Source: Elymus sibiricus (taxonomy: Eukaryota; Streptophyta; Magnoliopsida; Poales; Poaceae). From it: a DNA stretch of 64,000 nt. The stretch lies in contig CM077676.1 of assembly GCA_039707655.1 (NCBI GenBank), positions 432,179,379 through 432,243,378 of the forward strand, given 5' to 3'. Position 1 is the first letter of the stretch. Each line of letters begins with the position of its first letter. A program made the translations under genes and the position numbers. Positions 12,994 to 23,995 of the stretch are shown here, one piece after another. Under the pieces are notes generated by a model. That model had not been told where the DNA came from. It worked only from the letters and a program-made list of their open reading frames with translations, and ran no database searches.

Positions 12994-13737
12994 GCCGTCA
13001 CCATCCTTCTTGGGGGTGTCGACCATGTAAACGTCGTAGGTAGAGGTGGCGGTCCACTTTCCGGTGTTGGGAGTGGCGAGGGAGGGATACATATAAGGCA
13101 TGACGTCGATATCCTCGTCCATGTCGTCGGCCTCCTCGGAGGCATAGTCCAGCATGTCGGTTAAATCTTCGACAGTGGTTATTAAGTGGGTGGTGGGTGG
13201 GACGTAAAATTCTCCACGGTTGGCCTCAGGTCCGATCTGTTCATGAACCGAGGACGGGCCATCTGTGATGCTCATCGTTTGGATCCGATCTAACATCTCG
13301 CTTAAAAGCGGGAGGTCTGCCGGATTTATCCTTTGACATCCTTCGGAGTTAACCTCCGGTGTGCCTGCGTCGGGGGTGTGTTCGGCCAAGGCTGACCCCT
13401 GGTTCTTGGGCGCTGGGGTCGGATCCGAACTCGAGGCCAGACCCGAACTAAAGGCCGGCCCGGAGATGGTGCCGGGGAGAAGATCCGAGGTTAATGCCTC
13501 GGGATCATTAGGCTCCTCAGGTAAGGCTGAGAACCCAGTAAAGATCAGATCGCCCCGAGAGTCGGTGACATACTCTAGGTTACCAAACCTGATCTCTTGC
13601 TTAGGGGAGAAGCTGTCGATCTGGTCAAGGTGACCGGTCGGGTTGGCGTGCAACACGATGCTGCCAAACGCGAAAAGCTGGTCGGGGACGAAGACGTCCT
13701 CGCTGCGGATGCCGTCGCTGATGACTAGGCGAGCCAT
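12994..13737 (-). pseudogene. E1 gag N-terminal part, cut by E2
   Basis: Starting at ATG 13737 (MARLVISDGIRSEDVFVPDQ), the frame stays open to the E2 insertion point at 12994-12998 (the right TSD). It is acidic and Pro/Ser-rich, with a block DMLDYASEEADDMDEDIDVM, the usual look of the N-terminus of this gag family. The frame continues after E2 at 7070 and downward with a basic Arg-rich stretch, showing that E2 split a formerly continuous gag. It lies 46 bp downstream of the LTR/PBS junction. Confidence 0.82.
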
Positions 13738-13763
13738 TGATCCATGATGACCCAACAGCGGAG

Positions 13764-13782
13764 CTCTCAATGAAAGCACCAA
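13764..13782 (-). promoter_or_regulatory. E1 primer-binding-type site
   Basis: On the minus strand the sequence directly after the LTR reads TTGGTGCTTTCATTGAGAG. The same string follows the LTR in L (49365 down), L-n (28468 down) and L3 (51384 up), tying these families together. I do not assign the tRNA. Confidence 0.7.
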
Positions 13783-14274
13783 TGTCGGTACCAAAACCGG
13801 CAAATCTCGGGTAGGGGGTCCGAACTGTGGATCTTGGAGTCAATGGATAATGAGGAACGTAGAGACAGCGATTACCCAGGTTCGGGCCCTCTTGAAGAGG
13901 TAAAACCCTACGTCTTGCTTGATTGTATTGATTTGTGGTATGACGATTACAGGGTTGATCTACCTCGAGATCGGATGGGCTAAACCCTAGGTGGGTATGA
14001 TGATAATGGTTCTTTCCTCTACGGACTAAACCCTCTGGTTTATATAGACACCAGGGGTACCTAGGGTTACATATGGTCGGTTGCCATCAGGGATAAACAT
14101 ACCGATTACGCTAAACCTTTCTTGGAGGAGATGCCAAGTCTTCGGAGGTTTCCTTCTGGAGCACGGAGTCACCTATAGTCCGGCCTTCCTTCGACGAATC
14201 AAGTGCGACCTACCAGTCCGGCCCATGAGAGATAGGCCGGCAGCCCGAGGACCCCTTAGTCCAGGGCACCTTCA
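13783..14274 (-). repeat. E1 5' LTR
   Basis: A 492-bp TG...CA block. On the minus strand it runs from TGAAGGTGCCCTGGACTA to ACCGACA, then the PBS. A TATA-like TCTATATAAACC lies near 14038-14050 on the minus strand. The ends resemble those of the L LTRs (TGACGGTGTCCTGGACTA...). The partner LTR is outside the window. Confidence 0.8.
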
Positions 14275-14385
14275 TTGGGCTCTCTCGAAGAGATAATACC
14301 CTACGTCCTGCTTTTGATTGTATTCATATGGGTATAGTACAGAGTACATGTATCTACCACGAGATTGTTGATCTAAGTTGTCCTC
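14275..14385 (-). repeat. Fragment of the 3' LTR of scaffold element L
   Basis: The sequence (gggctctctcgaagagataa through ccacgagattgttgatcta) matches the LTRs of L at 49440-49560 and of L-n. It is cut on the left by E1 and on the right by E3. The LTR resumes at 29880. The last five bases, TCCTC (14381-14385), are the left TSD of E3. Confidence 0.88.
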
Positions 14386-15903
14386 TGATGACCCACAAGT
14401 ATAGGGGATCAATCGTAGTACTTTCGATAAGTAAGAGTGTCGAACCCAACGAGGAGCTGAAGGAAATGACAAGCGGCTTTCAGCAATGTATTTTCTGCAA
14501 GCACTGAAATTATCGGTAGCAAGTAGTTTGATAGCAAGATAATTTGTAGCAAGTGACAAGTAGCAATAGTAACTAAGGTGTAGCAAGGTAGACCAATCCT
14601 TTTGTTGCAAAGGACAGGCCAGAACGATCTCTTATAATAAGCTAAACATTCTCGAGGACACATGGGAATTTCATCTAGTCACTTTCATCATGTTTGTTTG
14701 ATTCACGTTCGCTACTTTGATAATTTGATATGCGGGTGGACCGGTGCTTGGGTGTTGTTCTTACTTGAACAAGCCTCTCACTTATGATTAACCCCTCTCG
14801 CAAGCACCCCCAACTTTGAAAGAAGAATTAAGATAAATCTAACCATAGCATTAAACATATGGATCCAAATCAGCCCCTTACGGAATAGCGCATAAACTAG
14901 GGTTTAAGCTTCTGTCACTCTAGCAACCCATCATCTAATTACTACTACACAATGCATTCCCTTAGGCCCAAAGATGGTGAAGTGTCATGTAGTCAACGTT
15001 CACATGACACCACTAAGAGAATCAACAACATACATATCATCAAAATATCGAACGAATACCAAATTCACATGATTACTTATGACAAGACTTCTCCCATGTC
15101 CTCAAGAACAAAAGTAACTACTCACAAATCATGTTCATGTTCAAGATCAGAGGGGTATTGAATAGCATAATGGATCTGAACATATAATCTTCCACCAAAT
15201 AAACCAACTAGCATCAACTACAAGATGTAATCAACACTACTAGCAACCCACAGGTACCAATCTGAGGTTTTGAGACAAAGATTGAATACAACAGATGAAC
15301 TAGGGTTTGATATGAGATGGTGCTGGTGAAGATGTTGATGAAGATTGGTCCTCCCACGATGAGAGGATCGTTGGCGATGACGATGGCTTCAATTTCCCCC
15401 TCCCGGAAGGAAGTATCCCCGGCGGAATCGCTCCGCCGGAGAGCAAAAGTGCTCCTACCCAAGTTCCGCCTCGAGACGGCGGCGCTCTGTCCCGAAAGTC
15501 TTCTCCTTATTTTTTCTAGGGCCAATGGGCTTATATACCAGAAAATGGGCACCGGAGGCTGGCCAGGGGCCCCACAAGCCACCAGGGCGCGCCTGGGGGG
15601 GTGGCGCGCCCTGGTGCCTCGTGGGCACCTGGGTGGCCCCCTCTGGTACTTCTTTTCTCCAGTATTTTTTATTTTTTCCAAAATAAATCACCTTGAAATT
15701 TCAGCTCATTTGGAGATGTGCAGAATAGGTATCTCTGACATAGCTTTTTCAGGTCCAGAATTCCAGCTGCCGGCAATCTCCCTCCTTATGTAAATCTTGC
15801 ATATTAAGAGAGAAAAGGCATTAGAATTGCTCCACAAAGTGTTATATTGATTAAAAACACTATAAATAACAGTAGGAAAACATGATGCAAAATGGACGTA
15901 TCA
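14386..15903 (-). repeat. E3 3' LTR
   Basis: A 1518-bp LTR. On the minus strand it starts TGATACGTCCATTTTGCATC and ends CTTGTGGGTCATCA, a start I associate with Triticeae Sabrina. It holds the GC palindrome CACCAGGGCGCGCC / GGCGCGCCCTGGTG (15580-15593 / 15603-15616). Confidence 0.93.
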
Positions 15904-15920
15904 ACTCCCCCAAGCTTAGA
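15904..15920 (-). promoter_or_regulatory. E3 polypurine tract
   Basis: Directly next to the 3' LTR the minus strand reads GGTCTAAGCTTGGGGGAGT, a purine-rich tract in the place expected for plus-strand priming. Similar AAGCTTGGGGGAGG strings occur inside E3 near 17407 and 22477. Confidence 0.75.
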
Positions 15921-17455
15921 CCTCGCTTGTACTCAAGCGAAAGCCGATATCGATAATCATGTCCACATGTTTAGAGAGAGAGGTGTCGATAAAAACAAAA
16001 TACGGACATAGTAGCATCATGATCATTATTATAATAGCAATATTCATTATCATAGAACTTCTCATGAGCAAGTAACAATTCATCACAACAACGAAGTATA
16101 AGACATAAACTTTCTTGAAAACTAACAAACTATGTTCTCAGTCAACAGTGCAATTGCAATTCATCATATTTTCAGGAAGGGTCTCATGTAGGAGCTTTTA
16201 GCAAGTCTACATACTCAACCATCATTTAGTCTTCTATGATTGCTAACACTCACAACATATATATGGAGCAAAAAGTTTCAGCCAAACACATAGAAAGATA
16301 GGGGCTTATAATTTCGCCTCCCAACTTATTCACCTCAAGGGTAATGTCAACAATAATAACTCATGATCACTCATATCCAACTGGATATATGTGCCTAGAT
16401 CTTTCCCCACCACATGATGCTTGCAAAAGAGAAAAATAAAAAGGAATAGAGGAGAACACTATTGACTCTTGCATAAAAAGTAAATACATAAAAGTAAAAG
16501 ATAGGCCCTTCGCAGAGGGAAGCAGAGGTTGTCATGCGCTTTTTGTTTTTGGATGCACAAGCTCTTAATGCAAAGGAACGTCACTTTATATTGCCCCTTG
16601 TGATAGCAACCTTTATTATGTAGTCCGTCGCTTTTATTTCTTTACCATCACAAGTTCGTACAAAGCTTATTTTCCTTTACAATAAAAGTTCATACATATT
16701 TAGGAGCAATTTTTATTGCTTTATGCACCGATGACAACTTACTTGAAGGATCTTATTCAATCCATAGGTAGATATAGTGGACTCTCATGACATGAAACTG
16801 AGTTTAAGGGTTTTGGGTGCACAACTAGTATCTCTACTTGGTGTGGATTTTTGGCTAGCAGAGATATTAGGCAAGCATCACATGTTGGAGGATCCATGAC
16901 AATATAACTTCTATGTGAATATAAGCAAACATAATTCATTATGTTGTCTTCCTTGTCCAACGTCAACAATTTGACATAAAATACTCAATGGGGGCTCACA
17001 ATCATAAAAGATGTCCAAGATAGTGTATTTGCATGTGAATCTTCTCTTCCCTTATTAATTTTTTCATGAATTGCATCATTGACTAATGCTATGTTAGTTA
17101 ACCTTCAATAAATTTTACCACTTATACTTTTCTTTATGTAATGTCATTACTTTCCATAAGATTAGCATATGATCTTTTTTCATTGTTTTCATTGCTAGGA
17201 TTGAAACATAAAAGTAAAGAAGCAAAAACTCAAACTACTCTTCATTATATAACTCTCAACTCAATTACATAGATAGATAGATCATGTAACTAGCACTCGA
17301 AAATAGGTCATACTAAACTTTTATTCAACTAAATCATGAAATAACTAAGGATCGAACTAAAAATAGGTAGAGATAATAAAAGTGATGGTGATACGATACC
17401 GGGGCACCTCCCCCAAGCTTGGCACAAGCCAAGGGGAGTGCCCATACCCATGTAC
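15921..17455 (-). other. E3 3' non-coding region
   Basis: AT-rich interior between ORF3 and the polypurine tract. Several short ORFs exist (for example 15916-16128 and 16757-16969) but none shows a domain or compositional sign of coding. I see nothing else in it. Confidence 0.7.
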
Positions 17456-17866
17456 TCAAGTTTCTTTCTTCGGTGATGATGGTGTTGAAGTGGTGGGCTT
17501 GTCCTCCGCCTTCCACTTGAGGACACGAATTTCTTCTTTTAATTTGTCATTTTCTCTTTCGAGATCCCAAATTTTGCGATGTAGTTTATCCAAATCTTCC
17601 TGCACATGACGAAAAGGGGTGAATTGAACTTTAGGAACCTTCGATGTGTCAGGTAAGCTGGACCTCTTGAATTCGATGTGCATATCTCCCGGTTGAGGCA
17701 GTGGGGGGTCCTCATCCTCTTCGCTAGAATGACCTTGCCTTTCCCTCAAATCAGCATCTTCCTCTTCATCAGAGGTCCAACCATAGGGATCAGTGCCCCC
17801 ATAGACTCTAGGGTTTGCGTCAATATGAGAGGCATAGCTTTCCCCATCCGAGTCCTGAGATGACAT
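17456..17866 (-). CDS. E3 ORF3: small acidic coiled-coil protein of unknown function
   Basis: A 136-codon ORF from ATG 17866 (MSSQDSDGESYASHIDANPR), with a possible upstream start at 17902. The first half is very acidic (TSDEEEDADLRERQGHSSEEDED) and has no membrane span. The second half (VQEDLDKLHRKIWDLERENDKLKEEI) has heptad spacing of a coiled coil, and the tail is Ser/Thr/Pro/Lys-rich. It lies between integrase and the polypurine tract, where Athila elements carry their extra, env-like ORF. No signal peptide or transmembrane helix is seen, so an envelope role is not supported. The frame is intact although gag-pol is broken. Function unknown. Confidence 0.6.
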   Translation of the reverse strand: MSSQDSDGESYASHIDANPRVYGGTDPYGWTSDEEEDADLRERQGHSSEEDEDPPLPQPGDMHIEFKRSSLPDTSKVPKVQFTPFRHVQEDLDKLHRKIWDLERENDKLKEEIRVLKWKAEDKPTTSTPSSPKKET

Positions 17867-18209
17867 GGCGCTCGACCCCAAGAGTCTGGCAGAAAACAGC
17901 ACGAAACAACAACAGAGGAGAAACTTGTGATACGGTGGTCAAAACATACAGGAGTATATATAAAGAATTTTTATCTTGCAAAACAAGTATTCCAGAAGAA
18001 AACGGAGTCGGGAAGGCTCACGAGGGGCCCACGAGCCACCAGGGCGTGCCTGGGGGGTGGCGCGCCCTGGTGCCTCGTGTGCACCTCGTGGGTCCCCTCG
18101 GCTGTTTCTTATTTTTGTATTTTTTTTCTAATATTCCAAAACGGACATAAAGTATTTTTATGGAATTTTTGGAGTCGGTTTACTTACCTTATCACGTACC
18201 TCTTCCTTT
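17867..18209 (-). other. E3 spacer between integrase and ORF3, with GC palindrome
   Basis: This non-coding stretch contains a near copy of the LTR palindrome: CACCAGGGCGTGCC / GGCGCGCCCTGGTG at 18037-18050 / 18059-18072. It is flanked by cacgaggggcccacgagc and its near-complement. Otherwise AT-rich. Confidence 0.7.
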
Positions 18210-19432
18210 TCAGGGTTCTGGAGTGTTCTGGAAGGTCTCTCTTATGTATTCCTCCGGTGTCATAGTTTGAATAATGTTAGTCTCAACATTAATAGGTGTA
18301 TCTGAGATGTAATGCTTAATTCTTTGCCCATTGACCACCTTTAGATTAGTGCCTTCGGCGTTATTGATCTTAATGGCTCCAGAGCTATAAACTTCCTCGA
18401 TGATATACGACCCTTCCCATTTAGAGAGAAGTTTTCCTGCAAAAAAACTAAAACGAGAATTGTACAATAGAACATACTCACCCACTTTGAATTCCTGTTT
18501 TTGAATTCTTTTATCATGCCATCTTTTAACTTTTTCTTTAAACAATTTGGCATTTTCATAAGCTTGGATTCTCCATTCATCTAGTGAGCTAATATCAAAT
18601 AACCTCTTTTCACTGGCAAGTTTAAAATCATAATTGAGTTCTTTAATGGCCCAATATGCTTTATGTTCTAACTCAAGAGGTAAATGACAAGCTTTTTCAT
18701 AAACCATTTTATAAGGAGACATACCCATAGGATTTTTATAAGCAGTTCTATAAGCCCATAATGCATCGTCAAGTTTCTTAGACCAATTCTTTCTAGATCT
18801 ATTGACGGTTTTTTGCAAAATTAACTTTATTTCTCTATTGCTCAATTCAACTTGACCACTAGATTGAGGGTGATAGGGAGATGCAATTCTATGGTTGACA
18901 TCATATTTAGCAACCAGTTTACGGAATGCACCATGAATAAAATGTGAACCACCATCAGTCATTAAATATCTAGGGACTCCGAACCTCGGGAAAATAACTT
19001 CTTTAAGCATTTTAATAGAAGTTTTATGATCGGCACTACTAGTTGGAATAGCTTCTATCCACTTAGTAACGTAATCAACAGCAACTAAAATATGTGTATA
19101 CCCATTAGAGGAAGGAAAAGGTCCCATATAATCAAATCCCTAAACATCAAATGGTTCAATAAGAAGTGAATAATTCATAGGCATTTCCTGACATCTACTA
19201 ATATTAACAATTCTTTGACATTCATCACAAGATAAGACAAACTTACGAGCATCCTTGAAAAGAGTAGGCTAATAAAAACCAGATTGTAGTACCTTATGTG
19301 CAGTTCTGTCTCCCGCATGGTGTCCTCCGTAAGCTTCGGAATGACACTTCCATAAGATTTGTTCCTGTTCATGCTCAGGTATACAACGTCTAATAATACC
19401 ATCCACTCCTTCTTTATAAAGATGTGGGTCAT
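18210..19432 (-). pseudogene. E3 integrase
   Basis: The catalytic core and C-terminus are open from 19127 to 18210 (305 codons): [20 protein letters not shown] with the first catalytic Asp just upstream, [12 protein letters not shown] with the second, and [13 protein letters not shown] with the Glu. A C-terminal region ([23 protein letters not shown]) follows. The zinc-binding N-terminal part lies at about 19432-19130, in shifted frames and with a stop near 19140. The histidine/cysteine region is still readable (CDEC). The domain order RT-RNase H-integrase is that of Gypsy elements. Confidence 0.88.
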
Positions 19433-19433
19433 C

Positions 19434-20078
19434 CTAGAAGTAATGTCTTAAATCAAAGACGAACTTTTTCTTTTGTTGGTATGTGAAACTAGGTGGTATA
19501 AATTTAGCAACAATATAATTAGCATAGTCTGCATACCAAGGAGTATTACGGGAAGCATTTATGACAGCTAATTGCTCATCGTGAAAACTATCATCAATAG
19601 GCAGTGGGTCATCAAGAATATTTTCCAACCTAGACAAGTTATCAGCTACGGGGTTCTCAGCTCCCTTCCTATCAGTAATATGCAAGTTAAATTCTTGTAG
19701 CAATAGAACCCACCTAATGAGTCTAGGTTTAGCATCTTTCTTTTCCATATGGTATTTAATAGTTGCATGATCGGTGTGAACAATTACTTTAGAATCAACT
19801 ATGTAAGATCTGAATTTATCACATGCAAACACAACTGCTAGAAATTCTTTCTCAGTAGTCGCATAATTTCTTTGAGCACTGTCTAGAGTTTTACTAGCAT
19901 AATGGATAACATTTAATTTTTTATCAACTCTCTGTCCTAGAACAGCACCAACAGCATAATCACTAGCATCACACATAATTTCAAAAGGCAAGTTCCAATC
20001 AGGTGGTGGAACAATAGGTGCAGAGGTTAATGCTTTCTTAAGTGTTTCAAAGGCTTCTACACAATCATCATCAAAAAC
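19434..20078 (-). pseudogene. E3 RNase H
   Basis: The open segment 19991-19434 begins [20 protein letters not shown] and contains [25 protein letters not shown] and [23 protein letters not shown], the standard plant Gypsy RNase H blocks with catalytic Asp, Glu and Asp. It then reads into the integrase linker ([11 protein letters not shown]). Upstream, the join to RT near 20075 is frameshifted. Confidence 0.87.
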
Positions 20079-21766
20079 AAATGGAACATCTTTTGCAAGA
20101 GATTAGTAAGAGGCCTAGAAATTTTAGAGAAGTCTTTAATAAACCTTCTATAGAAACCAGCATGACCAAGGAAACTTCTTATACCTTTAATATCTTTAGG
20201 ACATGGCATTTTCTCAATTGCATCAACTTTAGCCTTATCTACTTCAATACCTCGTTCAGAAATTTTATGCCCCAAGACAATACCTTCATTCACCATAAAG
20301 TGGCACTTCTCCGAATTCAAAACAAGATTAGTTTGTTCACATCTCTGCAAAACTCGATCAAGGTTGCTTAAGCAATCATCAAAGGAAGTTCCGTAAACGG
20401 AAAAATCATCCATGAAAACCTCAACAATCTTTTCACAAAAGTCAGAGAATATAGCAGTCATACATCTTTGAAAGGTGGCAGGTGCATTGCATAAACCAAA
20501 AGGCATACGTCTATAAGCATAAGTTCCAAAAGGACAAGTAAAGGTGGTTTTCTCTTGGTCGGCCTGTGATACAAGTATTTGAGAGAAACCAGAATATCCA
20601 TCAAGAAAGCAAAAGTGTGTATGCTTGAACAATCTTTCTAAAATTTGATCAATAAAAGGTAAGGGGCAATGATCTTTTCTAGTGGCTTTGTTTAATTTTC
20701 TAAAATCAATTACCATCCTATAACCAGTTACAATTCTTTGTGGAATGAGTTCATTTTTATCGTTAGGAACAACAATAATGCCTCCTTTCTTAGGGACACA
20801 ATGAACGGGACTTACCCATCTACTATCAGCTATGGGATAGATTATACCTGCTTCCAGAAGCTTTAATATTTCAGTTCTTACCACCTCCTTCATCTTACGA
20901 TTTAATCGTCATTGGTAGTCGACAACTGGTTTAGCATCAGGCTCCATATTAATTTTGTGCTGACATAGAGTGGGACTAATGCCCTTAAGATCATCAAGAG
21001 TATATCCAATAGCAGCACGGTGCTTCCTCAGAGTTTTTAGTAATCTCTTCTCTTCATGCTCTGAAAGGTTAGCACTAATAATAACAGGATATATCTCCTT
21101 TTCATTTAGATAAGCATATTTCAATGTATCAGGCAATTGTTTCAGTTCGAATACAGGGTCACCCTTAGGTGGAGGAGGGCCTCCAAGAGTTTCAATAGGC
21201 AAATTGTGTTGAAGGATAGGTGGTTGATCAAAGAACATCTTATCTATTTCATTTCTTTCATTCATGTGCATATCATTTTCATGGTCTAGCAAATATTGTT
21301 CCAATGGATCAGTAGGTGGTACGGCAATAGAAGCAATACCAATAATTTCATCTTTACTAGGCAATTCTTTATCATGAGGTTGTCTACGAAACTTGGAGAA
21401 ATTAAACTCATGAGATATACCACCAAAATTTACACTAACAGTTTCTTTAGCGCAATCAATCTTGGCATTAACAGTGTTCAAGAAAGGTCTACCAAATATA
21501 ATGGGAGAAAAATTATCTTGTGGAGAACCGAGGACTAGAAAATCAGTAGGGTATTTTATTTTTCCACACAAGGCTTCAACATCTCTAACGATCCCAAGCG
21601 GCGTAATGGTATCTATGTTTGCAAGCTTAATAGTAACATCAATGTCCTCTATTTCAATAGGTGCAATATCATTCATAATTTCTTGATATAAGGTAAACGG
21701 AATAGCACTCACACTAGCACCCAAATCACATAAGCCATGATAACAATGCTATTTTAACAGAGACAA
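20057..21766 (-). pseudogene. E3 protease and reverse transcriptase
   Basis: The segment 21724-20909 starts with the protease core: CDLGASVSAIPFTLYQEIM, with the catalytic triplet as Asp-(Leu)-Gly-Ala-Ser, and later FLVLGSPQDNF and IIFGRPFLNT. A TGA at 20911-20909 interrupts the same frame. RT continues at 20893-20057 with GIIYPIADSRWVSPVHCVPK, YRMVIDFRKLNKATRKDH, CFLDGYSGFSQI, PFGLCNAPATFQRCM and the catalytic FMDDFSVYG. The frame is lost near 20075. Relative to gag (phase of 22946), protease is shifted by one phase near 21765. Confidence 0.9.
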
Positions 21767-22946
21767 CATGCATGCCTACTACAGGTCTGTTTTTATCTTT
21801 AGGATCTGGTTTAGCAATTCTGGCTGCTTCATCACAGAAGTAAATAACATGCCCATCTATATTATCGACCAAGAGATCTTTAACCATAGCAACATTAGGT
21901 TCAACTTTAATTTGTTCAGAGGGTCTAGGTGCTCTAATATTACTTTTGTTAACCACAGTTGAAACTTTAGCATGTTCCTTAATCCTAACAGGAAAAAGTG
22001 GTTTCTCAATATAAGCAGTAGGCACAACTGGATCAACATGGTAAACAATTGTTTCTTCTTTAACACTAACGGGTTCCTCAATCTTTTCTTTAACAAGGGG
22101 ATGATATTTAAACCACTTCTCCTTAGGGAGATCAACATGAGTAGCAAATGATTCACAAAAGGAGGCTACTATCTCAGAGTCAAGTCCATATTTAGTGCTA
22201 AACTTATGAAAAGCATCGGTATCCATAAAAGATTTAACACAATCGTACTCAAGTGTTATACCTGACTCATTAACTTTGTCGAGTTCCCAATCTTCAGAGT
22301 TGCATTTAATTCTTTCCAGAAGATCCCATCTGAATTCAATGGTTTTCTTCATAAAGGAGCCAGTCGAAGAAGAATCGAGCATGGTTTGATCATCATGAGA
22401 AAGCCGAGCATAAAAATTCTGTAAGATAATTTCTCTTGAGAGCTCATGATTAGGGCATGTGTACATCATGTACTTAAGCCTCCCCCAAGCTTGAGCGATG
22501 CTTTCTCCTTCACGAGGCCAAAAATTATATATATAATTCCGATCGCGATGAACCAGATGCATAGGATAAAACTTTTGATGAAATTCCAATTTCAATCGAT
22601 TCCAATCCCACGTTCCAATATCATCACATAGCCTGTACCATGTCAATGCCTTTCCCTTCAAAGATAAAGGGAAAACCTTCTTCTTAACTTCATCTCCGGG
22701 TAAACCTGCAAGCTTAAATAATCCACAAACTTCATCAACATAGATTAAGTGCATATCAGGATGTATTGTTCCATATCCTGCATAAGGATTAGCTAGCAGT
22801 TTCTCTATCATACCTGAAGGAATCTCATAATAAATATTTTCAGTAGGTGCAGTAGGTTGAGGAGCAACTCTTTGTGCTTCCGGTCGAGGTGAAGATACCC
22901 CGAACAAACCCCTCAAAGGATTACTTTCCACAGTGACAAGTGACAA
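21726..22946 (-). pseudogene. E3 gag
   Basis: Open for 406 codons with the Athila-type gag core: LFKLAGLPGDEVKKKVFPLS, KGKALTWYRL, WNRLKLEFHQKFYP and REGESIAQAWGRLKYM. No ATG start is obvious at the upstream end; the first residues read from a TTG, so the true start is upstream or lost. The downstream end runs into a frameshift (near 21765) just before the protease DLGAS. A stretch encoding AQAWGR (about 22477) is, as DNA, a near copy of the polypurine tract. Confidence 0.88.
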
Positions 22947-23007
22947 TAAATTTCAGCACGTAATATAAATGTTTCCTTACCAAATTCCACTCACCAAAGG
23001 CGCTTCA

Positions 23008-23026
23008 CTCCCCGGCAATGGCGCCA
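23008..23026 (-). promoter_or_regulatory. E3 primer-binding site (tRNA-Asp type)
   Basis: The minus strand reads TGGCGCCATTGCCGGGGAG, starting 12 bases from the 5' LTR end at 23038. It differs by one base from the E2 site and from the plant tRNA-Asp complement. Confidence 0.88.
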
Positions 23027-23037
23027 GAAAAGAGTCT

Positions 23038-23573
23038 TGATGACCCACAAGTATAGGGGATCAATCGTAGTCCTTTCGATAAGTAAGAGTGTCAAACCCA
23101 ACGAGGAGCAGAAGGAAATGACAAGTGGTTTTCAGCAAGGTATTTTCTACAAGCACTGAAATTATCGGTAGCAAGTAGTTTGATAGCAAGATAATTTGTA
23201 ACAAGTGACAAGTAGCAATAGTAACTAAGATGCAGCAAGGTAGCCCAATCCTTTTGTTGCAAAGGACAGGCCGGAATGATCTCTTATAATAAGCTAAACG
23301 TTCTCGAGGACACATGGGAATTTCATCTAGTCACTTTCATCATGATTGTTTGATTTGCATTCGCTACTTTGATAATTTGATATGTGGGTGGACCGGTGCT
23401 TGGGTGCTATTCTTACTTGAACAAGCCTCCCACTTATGATTAACCCCTCTCGCAAGCATCCGCAACTACGAAAGAAGAATTAAGATAAATCTAACCATAG
23501 CATTAAATATATGGATCCAAATCAGCCCCTTACGGAATAGCGCATAAACTAGGGTTTAAGCTTTTGTCACTCT
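23038..23573 (-). repeat. E3 5' LTR, inner part (cut by L-n)
   Basis: A 536-bp block matching 14386-14921 of the 3' LTR with 28 differences by my count. It ends in ACTCT (23569-23573), the left TSD of L-n. The rest of this LTR is at 28889-29874. Confidence 0.93.
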
Positions 23574-23995
23574 TGTCGGTTCTAAATCCGGCATATCTCG
23601 TAGTAGGGGTCCTAAGCTAGGCGTCTTGGAGCGATGGTAACACGGACACAGGATTTTACCCAGGTTCGGGCTCTCTCGAAGAGATAATACCCTACGTCCT
23701 GCTTTTGATTGTATTCATATGGGGTGTAGTACAAAGTACAGGTATCTACCACGAGATTGTTCTAATGAATATGAGAGATCATCTATTGACTAGCATGTCC
23801 TCGGTTTATATATGCACCGGAGGCCTAGGGTTTAGGAGAGTCTTCGGCTTGTGCACCAAGTCTTGTAGAGTCTTCCTTGTATGTGTCATGGGCTGCCCGA
23901 AGTGGCCCATTAGTGAACCACCATGGGGGTCCTCGGCTCAACCCACCTGGTCGGGAGACGATGTGGTGAGTACCCCCTAGTCCAGGACACCGTCA
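23574..23995 (-). repeat. L-n 3' LTR
   Basis: A 422-bp block, TGTCGGTTCT...ACACCGTCA as read on plus. A TATA-like box reads GCATATATAAACC on the minus strand near 23812. The next bases on plus (gtagccccctgaac) are the polypurine tract in complement. Confidence 0.92.

Larger units (their letters stand above)
1..14274 (-). mobile_element. E1: minus-strand Gypsy element with gag and protease but no RT or integrase (left end outside window)
   Basis: Read on the minus strand, the element starts with an LTR (14274-13783) and a primer-binding-type sequence (13782-13764). Gag follows at 13737-12994, continuing at 7070-6110, with gag/protease at 6109-4565. After a non-coding stretch comes an oppositely oriented, intron-bearing gene (3245-1). 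No RT, RNase H or integrase is present between protease and antisense gene, so this copy cannot move alone. E2 (7076-12993) splits gag. The element sits in the LTR of family L: the sequence right of its LTR, starting TTGGG at 14275, is L LTR sequence. The other end is left of the window, so its TSD cannot be checked. Its LTR ends and its 3.4-3.9 kb non-coding part resemble family L, which looks like a smaller relative. Confidence 0.8.
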
